Assembly: GCF_001730235.1 (NCBI RefSeq)
Contig: NZ_MIJF01000003.1
Coordinates: 1-54,298 of the forward strand
Length of the DNA: 54,298 nucleotides
Direction of reading: 5' to 3'
Origin: Vulcanibacillus modesticaldus
GTDB lineage: Bacteria; Bacillota; Bacilli; Tepidibacillales; Tepidibacillaceae
The notes below the pieces were generated by a model. That model was not told the origin of the DNA. It did no database searches and worked only from the letters and a program-made list of their open reading frames with translations. Of this stretch, positions 19,923 to 29,635 are shown piece by piece. The translations under genes and the position numbers were made by a program. Numbering within the stretch: position 1 is the first letter of the stretch; every line of letters starts with the position of its first letter.

Positions 19923-22900
19923 ATGGAATATATTTTAAAAAAATTCTCTACTAGTAACGAATTTCAATCGATCATTACTGGTTTTAGAGAAGGACTAAGA
20001 GAGCAATTGGTTACAGGGTTAAGTGGCTCAACAAAGAATATCTTAATGGCAAGTCTTTTTCATGAGGAAAAGAGACCGCTAGTAGTGATCACTCATAATT
20101 TGCTACAAGCTCAGAAGGTTTATGAAGATTTAATCGAATTATTTGATAATGATAGAATATTTTTATATCCAGCTAATGAATTTACATTTATGGATATAGA
20201 TGCACAAAGTCCAGAAACATTAAGTCAAAGAATCCGTGTGTTGCAGAATTTGATTAATAAAAAGAATGGCATTTATATCATTCCTTATATCGGTTTAAGT
20301 AAATTGGTTCCACCAAAAAGTTATTTTAAAAAATCGATTATTACTTTGAAGGTTGGAACGGAAATTGAATTAGAGAAGTTTTTAAATCAGTTGATATATT
20401 TAGGATATGAGCGTTCAGATATTGTTAGTAAACCAGGCGAATTTAGTATTCGTGGTGGAATTATCGATATCTTTCCCATTACTGAAACAAATCCAATAAG
20501 ACTAGAATTATTTGATATAGAGATAGATTCTATCAGAACCTTTGATATTGATTCGCAAAGGTCGGTAAATTATTTAGATTCAATTATAATAACGCCAGTA
20601 CGTGAGTGGATTGCTACCAAAGAGGACTTTCAACAGGCTGCCGTTAAAGCTGAGACCTTGTTAAGAGAGCAATTAGATAAAACTAAGGATCAATCAATCA
20701 AAGAAAAACTTCATTCTAATATTTCCTGGGAAATTGAACAGTTAAAACAAGCTAATTATTTTAGTGGAATATATAAATATGTTTCTCTTCTCTATTCAAG
20801 AAGTAACACTCTATTTGACTATTTAGAAAAAAATAGCATTATCATTTTTGATGAGGTACATCGCATTATTGAGGTTTCTAAACAGGTAGAGAAAGAAGTT
20901 GGTGAGTGGACAACAGCCCTATTGCAACAAGGAGAATTCTTACCGCAGCTAGAAGTTTATAAGTCGTTCACTGATTTAATGACGTTTCAGGGAAAACAGG
21001 TAATATATTTGTCACTTTTCTTGAAGCAAATTCCAAACACCTCCCCAGAAAACATAGTTAATTTTGTTAGTAGAAATATGCAAAATTTCCATGGTCAGAT
21101 TAATGTTCTTAAATCTGAATTAAGTAGGTGGAAGAAGTCTGGTGTAAATACAGTCTTTTTAGCTGCTGATATGGAGCGGGCTAAAAGGTTACAACGGGTT
21201 TTAGAAGATTATGGTATGGAAGTAGACATCCTAACTCAAAGCATTGATATCAATCCTGCAAATTCTGTAATAATAATTGGTAATTTGCAATCTGGTTTTG
21301 AAATGTCTAGTATCCGTTTAGCGATAATAACAGAGGGAGAAGTATTTTCTAAGAAACAACGGAAGGCAAGGAAAACTGTTCAGCAAACCAATACAGAAAG
21401 GATAAAAAATTACACTGACCTCCGTGTTGGGGATTATGTCGTTCATGTAAATCATGGTATTGGTAAATATATAGGAATACAAACATTAGAAATAAATGGA
21501 ATACACAAGGATTATCTTCAAATAAAATATGCCGGAAATGATAAGCTTTACGTTCCCATTGAACAAATTGATTTAGTTCAAAAGTATATTGGTGGAGAAG
21601 AAAATGCGCCTAAAGTTTATTCATTGGGAGGCAATGAATGGAACAAAGTAAAAAACAAAGTTAAATCTTCCGTAAAAGATATCGCCAAAGATTTGATTAA
21701 ATTATATGCTAAAAGAAATGCAACAAAAGGCTTCGCTTTTCCAAAGGACAATGAGTATCATCGTGAATTTGCTGCTCTTTTCCCATATGATGAAACACAG
21801 GATCAATTGAGAGCTATTGAAGAGATCACACAAGATATGGAAAAGAGTAGTCCTATGGACCGTTTATTATGTGGTGATGTAGGTTATGGAAAAACAGAAG
21901 TTGCAATGAGAGCTGCTTTTAAAGCGGCTATTTCTGGTAAACAGGTTGCAGTATTGGTTCCTACGACAATACTAGCTCAACAGCACTTTGAAACATTCAA
22001 AGAAAGATTTATGGATTATCCGATAAAAATTGAGGTGATCAGCCGTTTTCGTTCAAGAAAAGATCAAAACCAAGTAATTAAAGGAATAAAGGATGGTACA
22101 GTTGATATCGTAATCGGTACCCACCGTTTATTATCAAAGGATATTATATTTAAAGATTTAGGTCTATTAATCATCGATGAGGAGCAAAGATTTGGGGTTA
22201 GACATAAAGAAAAATTAAAAGAATTGAAGACTAATGTGGATGTATTAACTCTAACAGCTACTCCAATACCTAGAACGCTTCATATGTCGATGTTAGGTGT
22301 TAGAGATTTATCTCTTATTGAAACACCTCCTGAAAATCGTTTCCCAGTTCAAACATACGTACTAGAATACAGTAATGCAATGGTACGTGAAGCGATAGAA
22401 AGGGAGATAGCTAGGGGCGGACAAGTGTATTTTCTATATAATAGAGTAAAATCGATTCAAAAGATAGCTGACCAACTCAAAGCTCTTATTCCTGAAGCAA
22501 GGATTGCTGTGGCACATGGGCAATTAAAAGAATCTGAATTAGAAAACATCATGTTTGACTTTTTAGAAGGAGAGTATGATGTATTAGTAAGTACTACGAT
22601 TATTGAAACTGGTGTGGATATCCCTAATGTCAATACTTTAATCATTTATGATGCTGATAAGATGGGGTTATCCCAACTCTATCAATTAAGAGGTAGGGTA
22701 GGAAGATCAAATAGAATTGCTTATGCCTATTTTACTTATCAACAGGATAAAATTTTATCTGAAGTTGCTGAAAAAAGGTTACAGGCGATTAAAGAGTTTA
22801 CGGAGTTAGGTTCAGGGTTTAAGATTGCTATGAGAGATTTAGCGATAAGAGGTGCTGGTAACTTATTAGGTGCTGAACAACATGGTTTTATCGCATCGGT

Positions 22901-23456
22901 AGGCTTTGATTTATATAGCCAAATGTTAAAGGAAGCTATAAGTGAGTTAAAAGGGGAAATTACGGAGGAGATTACTTTTGAGCCTCAATTAGAGTTGGAA
23001 ATTGATGCATACCTACCAGGTGATTATATTGGAGATTCAATGCAAAAAATAGAGATGTATAAAAAGTTTGCCAATGTTAAAACGCTCCAAGAAACATTTG
23101 AATTAGAAGAAGAATTAATAGATCGTTTTGGAGATTTACCACAACCAGTTCGAAATCTTCTTGCAGTTGCAAGGATAAAGGCTTATGCATATATCTATCG
23201 AATTGAATCGATAATCCAAAATGGCAATGAGATAGTACTAAAGGTAAGTGTTGACCAAAATCAAGTTGTAGATGGGTACAAATTATTTAAGATATCTGGA
23301 GATTTTAATAGGAGAATTAAACTTTCCTCTGGCCATCAAATAGGTATAACCTTTAATATCAAGAACCTTACATCAGAACAATCAATCAGTTTAATCGAGA
23401 ATTTTCTAAAACGTTATCAAGAAGCTTTAAAAAAGGAAGGAGAACCTGTCAAGTGA
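19923..23456 (+). CDS. mfd: Transcription-repair coupling factor Mfd
   Basis: DNA translocase that removes RNA polymerase stalled at lesions and recruits UvrA. UvrB-like N-terminal modules, the RNAP-interacting (CarD-like) domain around RVGDYVVHVNHGIGKY, superfamily II helicase core with Walker A GDVGYGKT (651-658) and DEEQ box, and the C-terminal TRCF domain. 1177 aa, the B. subtilis length. ATG 19923 after AAGGAGG (19911-19917). Overlaps the next gene by GTGA, so they are translationally coupled. Confidence 0.96.
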   Translation: MEYILKKFSTSNEFQSIITGFREGLREQLVTGLSGSTKNILMASLFHEEKRPLVVITHNLLQAQKVYEDLIELFDNDRIFLYPANEFTFMDIDAQSPETLSQRIRVLQNLINKKNGIYIIPYIGLSKLVPPKSYFKKSIITLKVGTEIELEKFLNQLIYLGYERSDIVSKPGEFSIRGGIIDIFPITETNPIRLELFDIEIDSIRTFDIDSQRSVNYLDSIIITPVREWIATKEDFQQAAVKAETLLREQLDKTKDQSIKEKLHSNISWEIEQLKQANYFSGIYKYVSLLYSRSNTLFDYLEKNSIIIFDEVHRIIEVSKQVEKEVGEWTTALLQQGEFLPQLEVYKSFTDLMTFQGKQVIYLSLFLKQIPNTSPENIVNFVSRNMQNFHGQINVLKSELSRWKKSGVNTVFLAADMERAKRLQRVLEDYGMEVDILTQSIDINPANSVIIIGNLQSGFEMSSIRLAIITEGEVFSKKQRKARKTVQQTNTERIKNYTDLRVGDYVVHVNHGIGKYIGIQTLEINGIHKDYLQIKYAGNDKLYVPIEQIDLVQKYIGGEENAPKVYSLGGNEWNKVKNKVKSSVKDIAKDLIKLYAKRNATKGFAFPKDNEYHREFAALFPYDETQDQLRAIEEITQDMEKSSPMDRLLCGDVGYGKTEVAMRAAFKAAISGKQVAVLVPTTILAQQHFETFKERFMDYPIKIEVISRFRSRKDQNQVIKGIKDGTVDIVIGTHRLLSKDIIFKDLGLLIIDEEQRFGVRHKEKLKELKTNVDVLTLTATPIPRTLHMSMLGVRDLSLIETPPENRFPVQTYVLEYSNAMVREAIEREIARGGQVYFLYNRVKSIQKIADQLKALIPEARIAVAHGQLKESELENIMFDFLEGEYDVLVSTTIIETGVDIPNVNTLIIYDADKMGLSQLYQLRGRVGRSNRIAYAYFTYQQDKILSEVAEKRLQAIKEFTELGSGFKIAMRDLAIRGAGNLLGAEQHGFIASVGFDLYSQMLKEAISELKGEITEEITFEPQLELEIDAYLPGDYIGDSMQKIEMYKKFANVKTLQETFELEEELIDRFGDLPQPVRNLLAVARIKAYAYIYRIESIIQNGNEIVLKVSVDQNQVVDGYKLFKISGDFNRRIKLSSGHQIGITFNIKNLTSEQSISLIENFLKRYQEALKKEGEPVK

Positions 23457-24361
23457 AAAAAATTAACAAGATAATTTTAGGTGTTTTATTATTAGCTTTA
23501 GTTAGTATCGTAGGATGTAGTAGTCAAACTGAACCTACTCAAAAGGTTATTGCTAAATATGAGGGAGGAGAAGTAACAGAGGCAGAATTTAATACTTTTT
23601 TAAGTGTAATGAGTTATTTTGATCCATCTATCCAGGAATACTTAGAGCAACTAGATAAAGAGCAAGAGAAAGAATTGAAGACTCAAATACTGAAGATGTA
23701 TATTGGGGAAAAGTATCTGTTTGAGCAAGCAGAGGTTGACCCATCTATTGAGGAGAAAGCTAAAACAAATTTTGAAATAGTGAAGGAAAAGAAAATTCAA
23801 GAATCTGGCTCTAAAGAAAAATACAATGAACTTTTAAATAATCTAAAGATTACTGAAAGCGATTTAATCAGTTATATGAATAGATATTACACAATTGAAA
23901 ATTATTTTGTCGAGAAGGAATACAGTGAAAATAGAGAAGAATTTACAGTAGCGACAGTTAGTCAAATATTAGTGGCAATCAATTCTGATCGCAATGAAGA
24001 GGAGGCCAAAAAACTTGCTGAAGAGGTTTTAGCAAAATTAAAAGCAGGTGAAGATTTTGGTAAATTAGCGAAAGAATATTCAGATGATCCAGGCAGCAAA
24101 GATAATGGCGGGATATATCGTGATGCACGTGTTGCATTTTGGGTTCCTGAATTCAAAGAAGCAGTTCTTGCTTTACCTTTAAATGAAATAAGCGGTTTAG
24201 TTAAAACGGATTATGGCTATCATATTATCAAGGTTATTGACAGAAAAATCTTAAGAATTGATGAATTAAGTGATCAAGATAGAGCACTGGCGTATAATTC
24301 AGGTTTTGGTAAATTTATTGTAGAAAAATTACCTAATATCATTTCAGAAATCAATCTTTAG
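23453..24361 (+). CDS. PpiC/SurA-type peptidyl-prolyl isomerase lipoprotein
   Basis: Likely extracytoplasmic folding factor anchored to the membrane. A signal peptide ends in a lipobox with Cys22 (IVGC). Residues about 30-160 resemble the SurA/PrsA chaperone part; 165-265 is a parvulin domain (KAGEDFGKLAKEYSDDPGSK, then YGYHIIKVIDRK). 302 aa. GTG start overlaps the mfd stop. B. subtilis has no gene here, while an mfd-PPIase-spoVT order is typical of many clostridia. PrsA-like function is inferred; no client is known. Confidence 0.85.
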   Translation: MKKINKIILGVLLLALVSIVGCSSQTEPTQKVIAKYEGGEVTEAEFNTFLSVMSYFDPSIQEYLEQLDKEQEKELKTQILKMYIGEKYLFEQAEVDPSIEEKAKTNFEIVKEKKIQESGSKEKYNELLNNLKITESDLISYMNRYYTIENYFVEKEYSENREEFTVATVSQILVAINSDRNEEEAKKLAEEVLAKLKAGEDFGKLAKEYSDDPGSKDNGGIYRDARVAFWVPEFKEAVLALPLNEISGLVKTDYGYHIIKVIDRKILRIDELSDQDRALAYNSGFGKFIVEKLPNIISEINL

Positions 24362-24386
24362 GTGAAATTATTTTGGCGAAAATCCC

Positions 24387-24416
24387 TGAATACAGATGTC
24401 TCACTCCTGTATAATG
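24387..24416 (+). promoter_or_regulatory. spoVT: Possible sigma-G promoter of spoVT
   Basis: TGAATA (24387-24392), 17-bp spacer, TATAATG (24410-24416), close to the sigma-G pattern TGNATA/CATAMTA. It lies 161 bp before spoVT, which makes the leader long, and TATAAT could equally serve sigma-A. Confidence 0.35.
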
Positions 24417-24577
24417 ATTTATTAATGGAAGAATACTAAGAAGGAACCAAGAAAAGTTTAATAAACCAAAATATGCTTTAAAACTCATAAAACTTATGTA
24501 ATTGTACATGATAATATTACTATTACATTTTTTAGTAAGGAAATCACAACTTACAAGAAAGTGAGGCATCTAGAATT

Positions 24578-25117
24578 ATGAAAGCAACAGGTATTGTTCG
24601 TCGTATTGATGATTTAGGCAGGGTAGTTATTCCTAAGGAAATAAGGAGAACTTTAAGAATCCGAGAAGGAGACCCGCTAGAAATCTTTGTTGATCATGAT
24701 GGAGAAGTAATCTTAAAAAAATATTCTCCAATTGGAGAGCTTGGTGACTTTGCACAAGAATATGCGGATTCTTTATATGAAAATCTAAATCATATAACGC
24801 TAATTTCCGATCGTGATTCAATAATCGCTGTAGCAGGTGTAGGTAAGAAAGAATATCTTGATAAATCGATTGGCGAAGTCATTGAGCAGAGTATGGAAAA
24901 TCGAAAAACGTTGATCGAAACAAATTTAGGTGAATATGAGATAGTTAAAGATTTATCAGAAAATATTTCCTCTTACGTTGTTGCTCCCATAATTTCGGCA
25001 GGAGACCCTATCGGTTCCGTAGTTTTAATTGGAGAAGATGGGGCGGAAATGGGAGATTTAGAAGTAAAAATTGCGGAGACGGCAGCTTCATTTTTAGCAA
25101 AACAGATGGAACAGTAA
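24578..25117 (+). CDS. spoVT: SpoVT, stage V sporulation transcription regulator
   Basis: Forespore regulator that tunes sigma-G-dependent genes. N-terminal AbrB-type DNA-binding domain (1-50, MKATGIVRRIDDLGRVVIP) and a C-terminal GAF-like ligand domain (about 55-179). 179 aa, normal. ATG 24578 follows AAAGTGAGG. Monocistronic: the 216 bp upstream show only a weak promoter candidate and a small hairpin, and a terminator follows at once. Confidence 0.96.
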   Translation: MKATGIVRRIDDLGRVVIPKEIRRTLRIREGDPLEIFVDHDGEVILKKYSPIGELGDFAQEYADSLYENLNHITLISDRDSIIAVAGVGKKEYLDKSIGEVIEQSMENRKTLIETNLGEYEIVKDLSENISSYVVAPIISAGDPIGSVVLIGEDGAEMGDLEVKIAETAASFLAKQMEQ

Positions 25118-25143
25118 GAAGCAGGCATTGCCTGCTTCTTTCT
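25118..25143 (+). terminator. Terminator of spoVT
   Basis: Stem GAAGCAGGC (25118-25126) with GCCTGCTTC (25130-25138), loop ATT, then TTTCT; it begins directly after the stop codon. Confidence 0.85.
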
Positions 25144-25188
25144 ATAGAATTAACAAAAAATAAACATAATGAAATGCACGGGGGTTAC

Positions 25189-25197
25189 TGATATAAT
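25189..25197 (+). promoter_or_regulatory. yabM: Extended -10 promoter of yabM
   Basis: TGATATAAT gives an extended -10 (TG-A-TATAAT). No good -35 is seen 17 bp upstream. Start near 25204, followed by the ribosome site at 25220. Confidence 0.5.
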
Positions 25198-25235
25198 AAT
25201 GTACGTGTTAAAAACATTTGAGGAGAGGAATTTCA

Positions 25236-26915
25236 ATGGGTTCTAAGAGTAGGCAATCATTTGTTACTGGTGCAGCTATATTGGGAGCCGCAGCATTGAC
25301 ATCCAAATTACTGGGAGCTATATACAGGATCCCATATCAGAATATAACTGGAGATGTTGGCTTAGCAGCATATAATAAAGTTTATCCTTTATATAGTATG
25401 TTACTTATTATGGCTACCGCTGGTTTTCCATTGGCCATTTCTAAGATTGTGGCAGAGCGTTTAGCATTAGGTGATAAAATTGGTGCTAGAAGAGTACTTA
25501 ATATTTCTGTCTATGTATTATCGGTTACAGGTTTTATTTTTTTCGCTTTGCTATTTTTTGGAGCTAGTTCAATAGCCAGGTGGATGGGAAATCCAGAATT
25601 GACTATAGTAATAAAAAGTGTTTCTTTTGCGTTATTAATCGTTCCAACAATGGCAGCTATCAGGGGTTATTATCAAGGTCATCAGTATATGATACCAACA
25701 GCAAATTCGCAAATAGTTGAACAAATCGTACGTGTTATAACGATCTTAATATTGTCATATTGGTTTATCAACAATGGTTATAGTGTTTATTACGCTGCTG
25801 CTGGGGCTACCTTCGGAGCAGTAACAGGGGCAATATTTGCCTTCCTGGTTCTTTTATTATACTGGAAAAAAACCAATCAAATAACAGATGAAATGATATT
25901 AGAATCAGGGAAAATCCATATTGGAAAACAAGAAGATACAACGCAGGTTATCAAAAAGATATTATATTATTCTATACCGATTGCTTTAGGTTCAATAATT
26001 TTACCATTTTTTCAGATAGTTGATTCATTTTCTGTTTCCAATGTTATCGCGTTATCCGTAACAAAATCGAAGTTTTTATTCGGTACTTACTTAAAGGGTC
26101 AGATGTTAGCAAACTTCACTGAGTACTGGTTTGGAATTTATTCAAGGGGACAAGCTTTAATTCAATTTGCTGCATTTTTTGCAACTTCACTATCTATAGC
26201 GTTAGTTCCAGCAGTTTCGGGTGCTAAGGCAAAAAATGACATGGATTTGGTAGCAAAGGGTACAGAATTGGCTTTACGCTTGACTCTAATGATAGGATTA
26301 CCAGCATCTATAGGATTAGCTGTATTAGCTGAACCAGTCAATATTATGCTTTATAAGGATAATGTTGGGACTGACACGATGGCAATTTTAGCTTTTACTA
26401 CCATATTTTCGACCTTATTTATGACTTCTTCCGGTATTTTACAAGGAATTGGTAAAGTGATGTTACCTGCTAAAAACTTATTAATAGCAGTTATTTTTAA
26501 ATTGGTTTTAAATATCACGTTAGTTTATTATATTTCTATAAATGGGGCAGCAATAGCAACAGTAACTGCGTATGGTTTGGCAGCTACTTTAAATATTGTT
26601 TCAATAATGCGTTATATTGATATTAAAATCAGTTTTTCAAATTTCATACTAAAACCAGTAATCGCTACTTTGATGATGGGATTATTTGTTTTCATATCAA
26701 AAATTCTTATCCAAGTTGGATTAGAACCGATAATCTTATCAGAACGTTTGCTAATGGCGATAATCGCTTTAACGTCAGTTGGGATAGGAGTTCTTTCTTT
26801 TGTTGTTAGTCTATTTATTTCAGGTGCAATAACGAGACAGGATCTAAATAGAATACCAAAGTATGGACAAAAAATGATAAAGCTTGCAGATAAAGTGAAA
26901 ATCTTAAAAGGCTAA
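25236..26915 (+). CDS. yabM: MOP-superfamily polysaccharide/lipid flippase (SpoVB-like YabM)
   Basis: Polytopic membrane protein of the Polysacc_synt/MurJ-like group with about 14 hydrophobic segments, related to SpoVB and to lipid II flippases of Bacillota. The N-terminal SFVTGAAILGAAALTSK and YRIPYQNITGDVGLAAY are typical. 559 aa. ATG 25236 preceded by GAGGAGAGGAA; an in-frame TTG at 25218 overlaps that site. The substrate is not known for YabM. Followed at 11 bp by yabN. Confidence 0.88.
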   Translation: MGSKSRQSFVTGAAILGAAALTSKLLGAIYRIPYQNITGDVGLAAYNKVYPLYSMLLIMATAGFPLAISKIVAERLALGDKIGARRVLNISVYVLSVTGFIFFALLFFGASSIARWMGNPELTIVIKSVSFALLIVPTMAAIRGYYQGHQYMIPTANSQIVEQIVRVITILILSYWFINNGYSVYYAAAGATFGAVTGAIFAFLVLLLYWKKTNQITDEMILESGKIHIGKQEDTTQVIKKILYYSIPIALGSIILPFFQIVDSFSVSNVIALSVTKSKFLFGTYLKGQMLANFTEYWFGIYSRGQALIQFAAFFATSLSIALVPAVSGAKAKNDMDLVAKGTELALRLTLMIGLPASIGLAVLAEPVNIMLYKDNVGTDTMAILAFTTIFSTLFMTSSGILQGIGKVMLPAKNLLIAVIFKLVLNITLVYYISINGAAIATVTAYGLAATLNIVSIMRYIDIKISFSNFILKPVIATLMMGLFVFISKILIQVGLEPIILSERLLMAIIALTSVGIGVLSFVVSLFISGAITRQDLNRIPKYGQKMIKLADKVKILKG

Positions 26916-26926
26916 GGGGTTTTTTT

Positions 26927-28393
26927 ATGGGTGGAAAGATAACAATAATTGGTCTTGGCTCGGGTAACGAAGACCAATTATCATTAGGAATCTATAAATT
27001 ACTTAAAAATACTAAAAATCTATATTTAAGGACTAGGATTCATCCGGTTGTAGATTTTTTAAAGAAGGAAAGAATTGCATTTAAAACATTTGATTATTTA
27101 TATGATACATTAACCGATTATGACCAAGTATATTCAAGAATTGCATCATCATTGATTGGAGAAGCATCAACCGGAAAATCTCTTGTTTATGCGGTGCCTG
27201 GTCATCCAATGGTGGCTGAGAGGAGCGTTCAATACATTTTACAGCGAGGGGAAGAGCAAAATGTATCTGTAAACGTTTTAGGTGGAGAAAGCTTTTTAGA
27301 TACTGCTTTTTCAAGATTACAAATTGACCCGATAGAAGGATTATTATTTCTAAATGGTGAAACATTAACCCTTTCAGACTTAAATCCAACAAAAAACACG
27401 ATAATAGGACAAGTTTATAATCAATGGGTAGCTTCAGAAGTTAAGCTTACTTTGATGGAAATATATCCGGATGAAATGCCGATATACATAACTTCTAACT
27501 TAGGAATTATTGGAGAAGAAGTGATAAAGAAAGTACCGTTGTATGAGCTAGATCATAATCCAGAAGATTTCCATCACTTAAGTTCTCTTTTCATACCTAA
27601 GGTAAAGGATGAAAAGATTTTGGAACGTAATTTTTCTCGATTAGTTGAAATAGTTCAAATTCTAAGAAGTCCCAATGGTTGTCCTTGGGATAGGAAACAA
27701 ACCCATCAATCAATACGGAAAAATCTTATAGAGGAAACTTATGAATTAGTTGAAACCATAGATGAAATGGATATGGAACATATGGAAGAAGAATTAGGTG
27801 ATGTGCTGTTACAGGTAATGTTACATTCACAAATCGCCGAAGAAGAAGGTTTCTTCAATATTTATGATGTTATTCAACAACTGAACCAAAAACTCGTTAG
27901 AAGGCATCCTCATGTTTTTGGTGATGAAAACGCTAATGAAGCAGAAGAGGCTCTTGAGCATTGGCACCAAATAAAACAGCAGGAAAAGATCGACAAAGGA
28001 AAACAGTCAAATTCTATCTTAGATGGAATACCAAAAGACCTACCTGCCATATTAAAAGCATATAAATTACAGAAAAAGGCTGCAAAAGTTGGTTTTGATT
28101 GGACTGAAATTACAGATGTCTATAAAAAGATTCAAGAAGAATTTGAAGAAGTGAAAAGTGCTGATAAAAGTAACCAGATGGAGGAACTTGGTGATTTATT
28201 ATTTGCTGTTGTTAATTTGGCGCGTTTTATGAAAATAGATCCCGAAGAAGCTTTAGCCAAAACCAATACCAAATTCATTAAAAGGTTTAACTATATCGAG
28301 AATAAATTGAAGGAATTAAATATTCCGATTGAAGAAGCATCTTTAGAATTGATGGAAAAATATTGGATTGAATCCAAGAGTAGGTTAATATAA
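26927..28393 (+). CDS. yabN: YabN: tetrapyrrole-methylase-like domain fused to MazG pyrophosphohydrolase
   Basis: Two-domain cytosolic protein. Residues 1-220 have the SAM-dependent tetrapyrrole methylase fold (IIGLGSGNEDQLSLG; GHPMVAERS); residues about 235-488 hold two MazG-type repeats with CPWDRKQTH and the acidic EETYELVE...EELGDVLLQV helices that bind Mg and hydrolyse NTPs to NMP. 488 aa, as in Bacillus. Likely house-cleaning of abnormal nucleotides; the role of the methylase part is unknown. Confidence 0.92.
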   Translation: MGGKITIIGLGSGNEDQLSLGIYKLLKNTKNLYLRTRIHPVVDFLKKERIAFKTFDYLYDTLTDYDQVYSRIASSLIGEASTGKSLVYAVPGHPMVAERSVQYILQRGEEQNVSVNVLGGESFLDTAFSRLQIDPIEGLLFLNGETLTLSDLNPTKNTIIGQVYNQWVASEVKLTLMEIYPDEMPIYITSNLGIIGEEVIKKVPLYELDHNPEDFHHLSSLFIPKVKDEKILERNFSRLVEIVQILRSPNGCPWDRKQTHQSIRKNLIEETYELVETIDEMDMEHMEEELGDVLLQVMLHSQIAEEEGFFNIYDVIQQLNQKLVRRHPHVFGDENANEAEEALEHWHQIKQQEKIDKGKQSNSILDGIPKDLPAILKAYKLQKKAAKVGFDWTEITDVYKKIQEEFEEVKSADKSNQMEELGDLLFAVVNLARFMKIDPEEALAKTNTKFIKRFNYIENKLKELNIPIEEASLELMEKYWIESKSRLI

Positions 28394-28408
28394 TAAAGGG
28401 GAATAGAT

Positions 28409-28684
28409 ATGAGAATTGATAAATTCTTAAAGGTATCAAGGATAATAAAGAGAAGAACGTTAGCAAAGGAAGTTACTGATCAAGGAAGAATCCAAGTAAA
28501 CGGTAAAACTGCTAAAGCAAGTACAAATGTTAAAGAGGGAGACAATATTATCATTAAGTTAGGCCAAAGAAAATTAACAATTTTGGTAAAAGAAATTAAA
28601 GAGACCTCGAAAAAAGAGGAAGCTGCCAAGATGTATGAAATAATCAAAGAAGAAAGAATTAGCGAAGAAAAAATTTACGAATAG
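28409..28684 (+). CDS. rqcP: RqcP, S4-domain ribosome quality control factor
   Basis: S4 RNA-binding protein (YabO, Hsp15-like) that works with RqcH in C-terminal alanine tailing of stalled nascent chains on 50S subunits. The S4 domain spans 1-60 (MRIDKFLKVSRIIKRRTLAK, GRIQVNGK). 91 aa with a lysine/glutamate-rich tail. 15 bp after yabN with AAGGGG upstream. RqcH itself is outside this window. Confidence 0.94.
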   Translation: MRIDKFLKVSRIIKRRTLAKEVTDQGRIQVNGKTAKASTNVKEGDNIIIKLGQRKLTILVKEIKETSKKEEAAKMYEIIKEERISEEKIYE

Positions 28685-28707
28685 GAAGGGGTAACCCTTC
28701 TTTTTTT
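28685..28707 (+). terminator. Terminator after rqcP
   Basis: 6-bp stem GAAGGG/CCCTTC with loop GTAA and seven T. It isolates the sporulation genes yabP-yabQ from the housekeeping genes upstream. Confidence 0.85.
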
Positions 28708-28759
28708 GTTCTAAAGTTCTAGGCCAAGCCATAATATGTAGCAGAAAGGGGGAATGAAA

Positions 28760-29041
28760 ATGGAAGAGCGACCACAAAGAGAACATAAAATTTTACTTTT
28801 AAATAGAGAACATTTAAAGGTATCAGGAGTAGAAGATGTAGATAGTTTTGATAGTGAGGAATTTTTATTAAATACGGATTATGGATATTTAAACATTCGC
28901 GGACAAAATCTTCACATAAAGAATTTGAACGTATCACAAGGCGAGGTTGAAATTACTGGGTTAATTAAGGATATAAGTTATTTAAATGATGGATACTCGA
29001 CGGAGAGAGCTAAGGGGTTCTTTGGCAGATTGTTTAAGTGA
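28760..29041 (+). CDS. yabP: Sporulation protein YabP
   Basis: 93-aa protein of the YabP family (related to YqfC), needed for efficient sporulation in B. subtilis; molecular role unknown. The core LNTDYGYLNIRGQNLHIKNL and GEVEITGLI strands are typical. ATG 28760 is preferred because AAAGGGGG (28745-28752) is 7 bp away; ATG 28754 is too close. Overlaps yabQ by GTGA. A mother-cell promoter is expected, but I could not identify a good sigma-E match. Confidence 0.9.
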   Translation: MEERPQREHKILLLNREHLKVSGVEDVDSFDSEEFLLNTDYGYLNIRGQNLHIKNLNVSQGEVEITGLIKDISYLNDGYSTERAKGFFGRLFK

Positions 29042-29601
29042 CTTTACAAGAACAATTTCTGACCTTGATTATTATGTTAAGTGGCGGATTCTTATTGGGG
29101 ACATTATTTGATGGATATAGAGTATTGATCGATAAAATTAAATTACCTAGATTATTGATATTTTTTTTAGATATTATCTTTGGTATTTCCTCAGCGATTA
29201 TAATTTTTTTGGCATTATTGTGGAGTAATCATGGTCAAATTAGATTGGTAATATTGTTTGCGTTTTTTTTAGGATTATGGATATACTTTATTAGCTTTAG
29301 CAAGATTATTGTTGAATTATGGTTATTAGCGTATAATTTTTTGTACCATGGAATAATTGAGATTATTAAAGTCATCGATTTGGTGATAATTAAGCCTATA
29401 ATTGTAGTGTACCATTTTATATTATTAATCGTAGCATCCTTAATTAAAATGGCTTTATCATTGGGGATGTTTATTTCCTATCCATTTTTAATTTTGTATA
29501 AATGGATATATAAAAATATAAGGAAAATAGCAATTAAGGGGAAAAAATTAATAAAAAAAGAGGAATTTTTGTCCCTTTTGAAGAAGTTATTCAGACTTTA
29601 G
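29038..29601 (+). CDS. yabQ: Sporulation membrane protein YabQ
   Basis: 187-aa integral membrane protein with about four to five hydrophobic helices (residues 5-25, 38-60, 65-90, 118-150) and a lysine-rich tail. In B. subtilis YabQ is a sigma-E-controlled outer forespore membrane protein required for cortex formation. GTG start overlaps the yabP stop, so translation is coupled. Confidence 0.9.
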   Translation: MTLQEQFLTLIIMLSGGFLLGTLFDGYRVLIDKIKLPRLLIFFLDIIFGISSAIIIFLALLWSNHGQIRLVILFAFFLGLWIYFISFSKIIVELWLLAYNFLYHGIIEIIKVIDLVIIKPIIVVYHFILLIVASLIKMALSLGMFISYPFLILYKWIYKNIRKIAIKGKKLIKKEEFLSLLKKLFRL

Positions 29602-29635
29602 TAATTTTTAATATCTCCTTGGGGAGGAATTATGC

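Noticed and set aside
27081-27392. A 103-codon minus-strand frame within yabN
   Set aside because: Antisense to the methylase domain of YabN, without a ribosome site.
28709-28737. A sigma-E-like promoter for yabP (CATAATAT at 28730-28737)
   Set aside because: The -35 region matches at few positions and the start would fall on the ribosome binding site.
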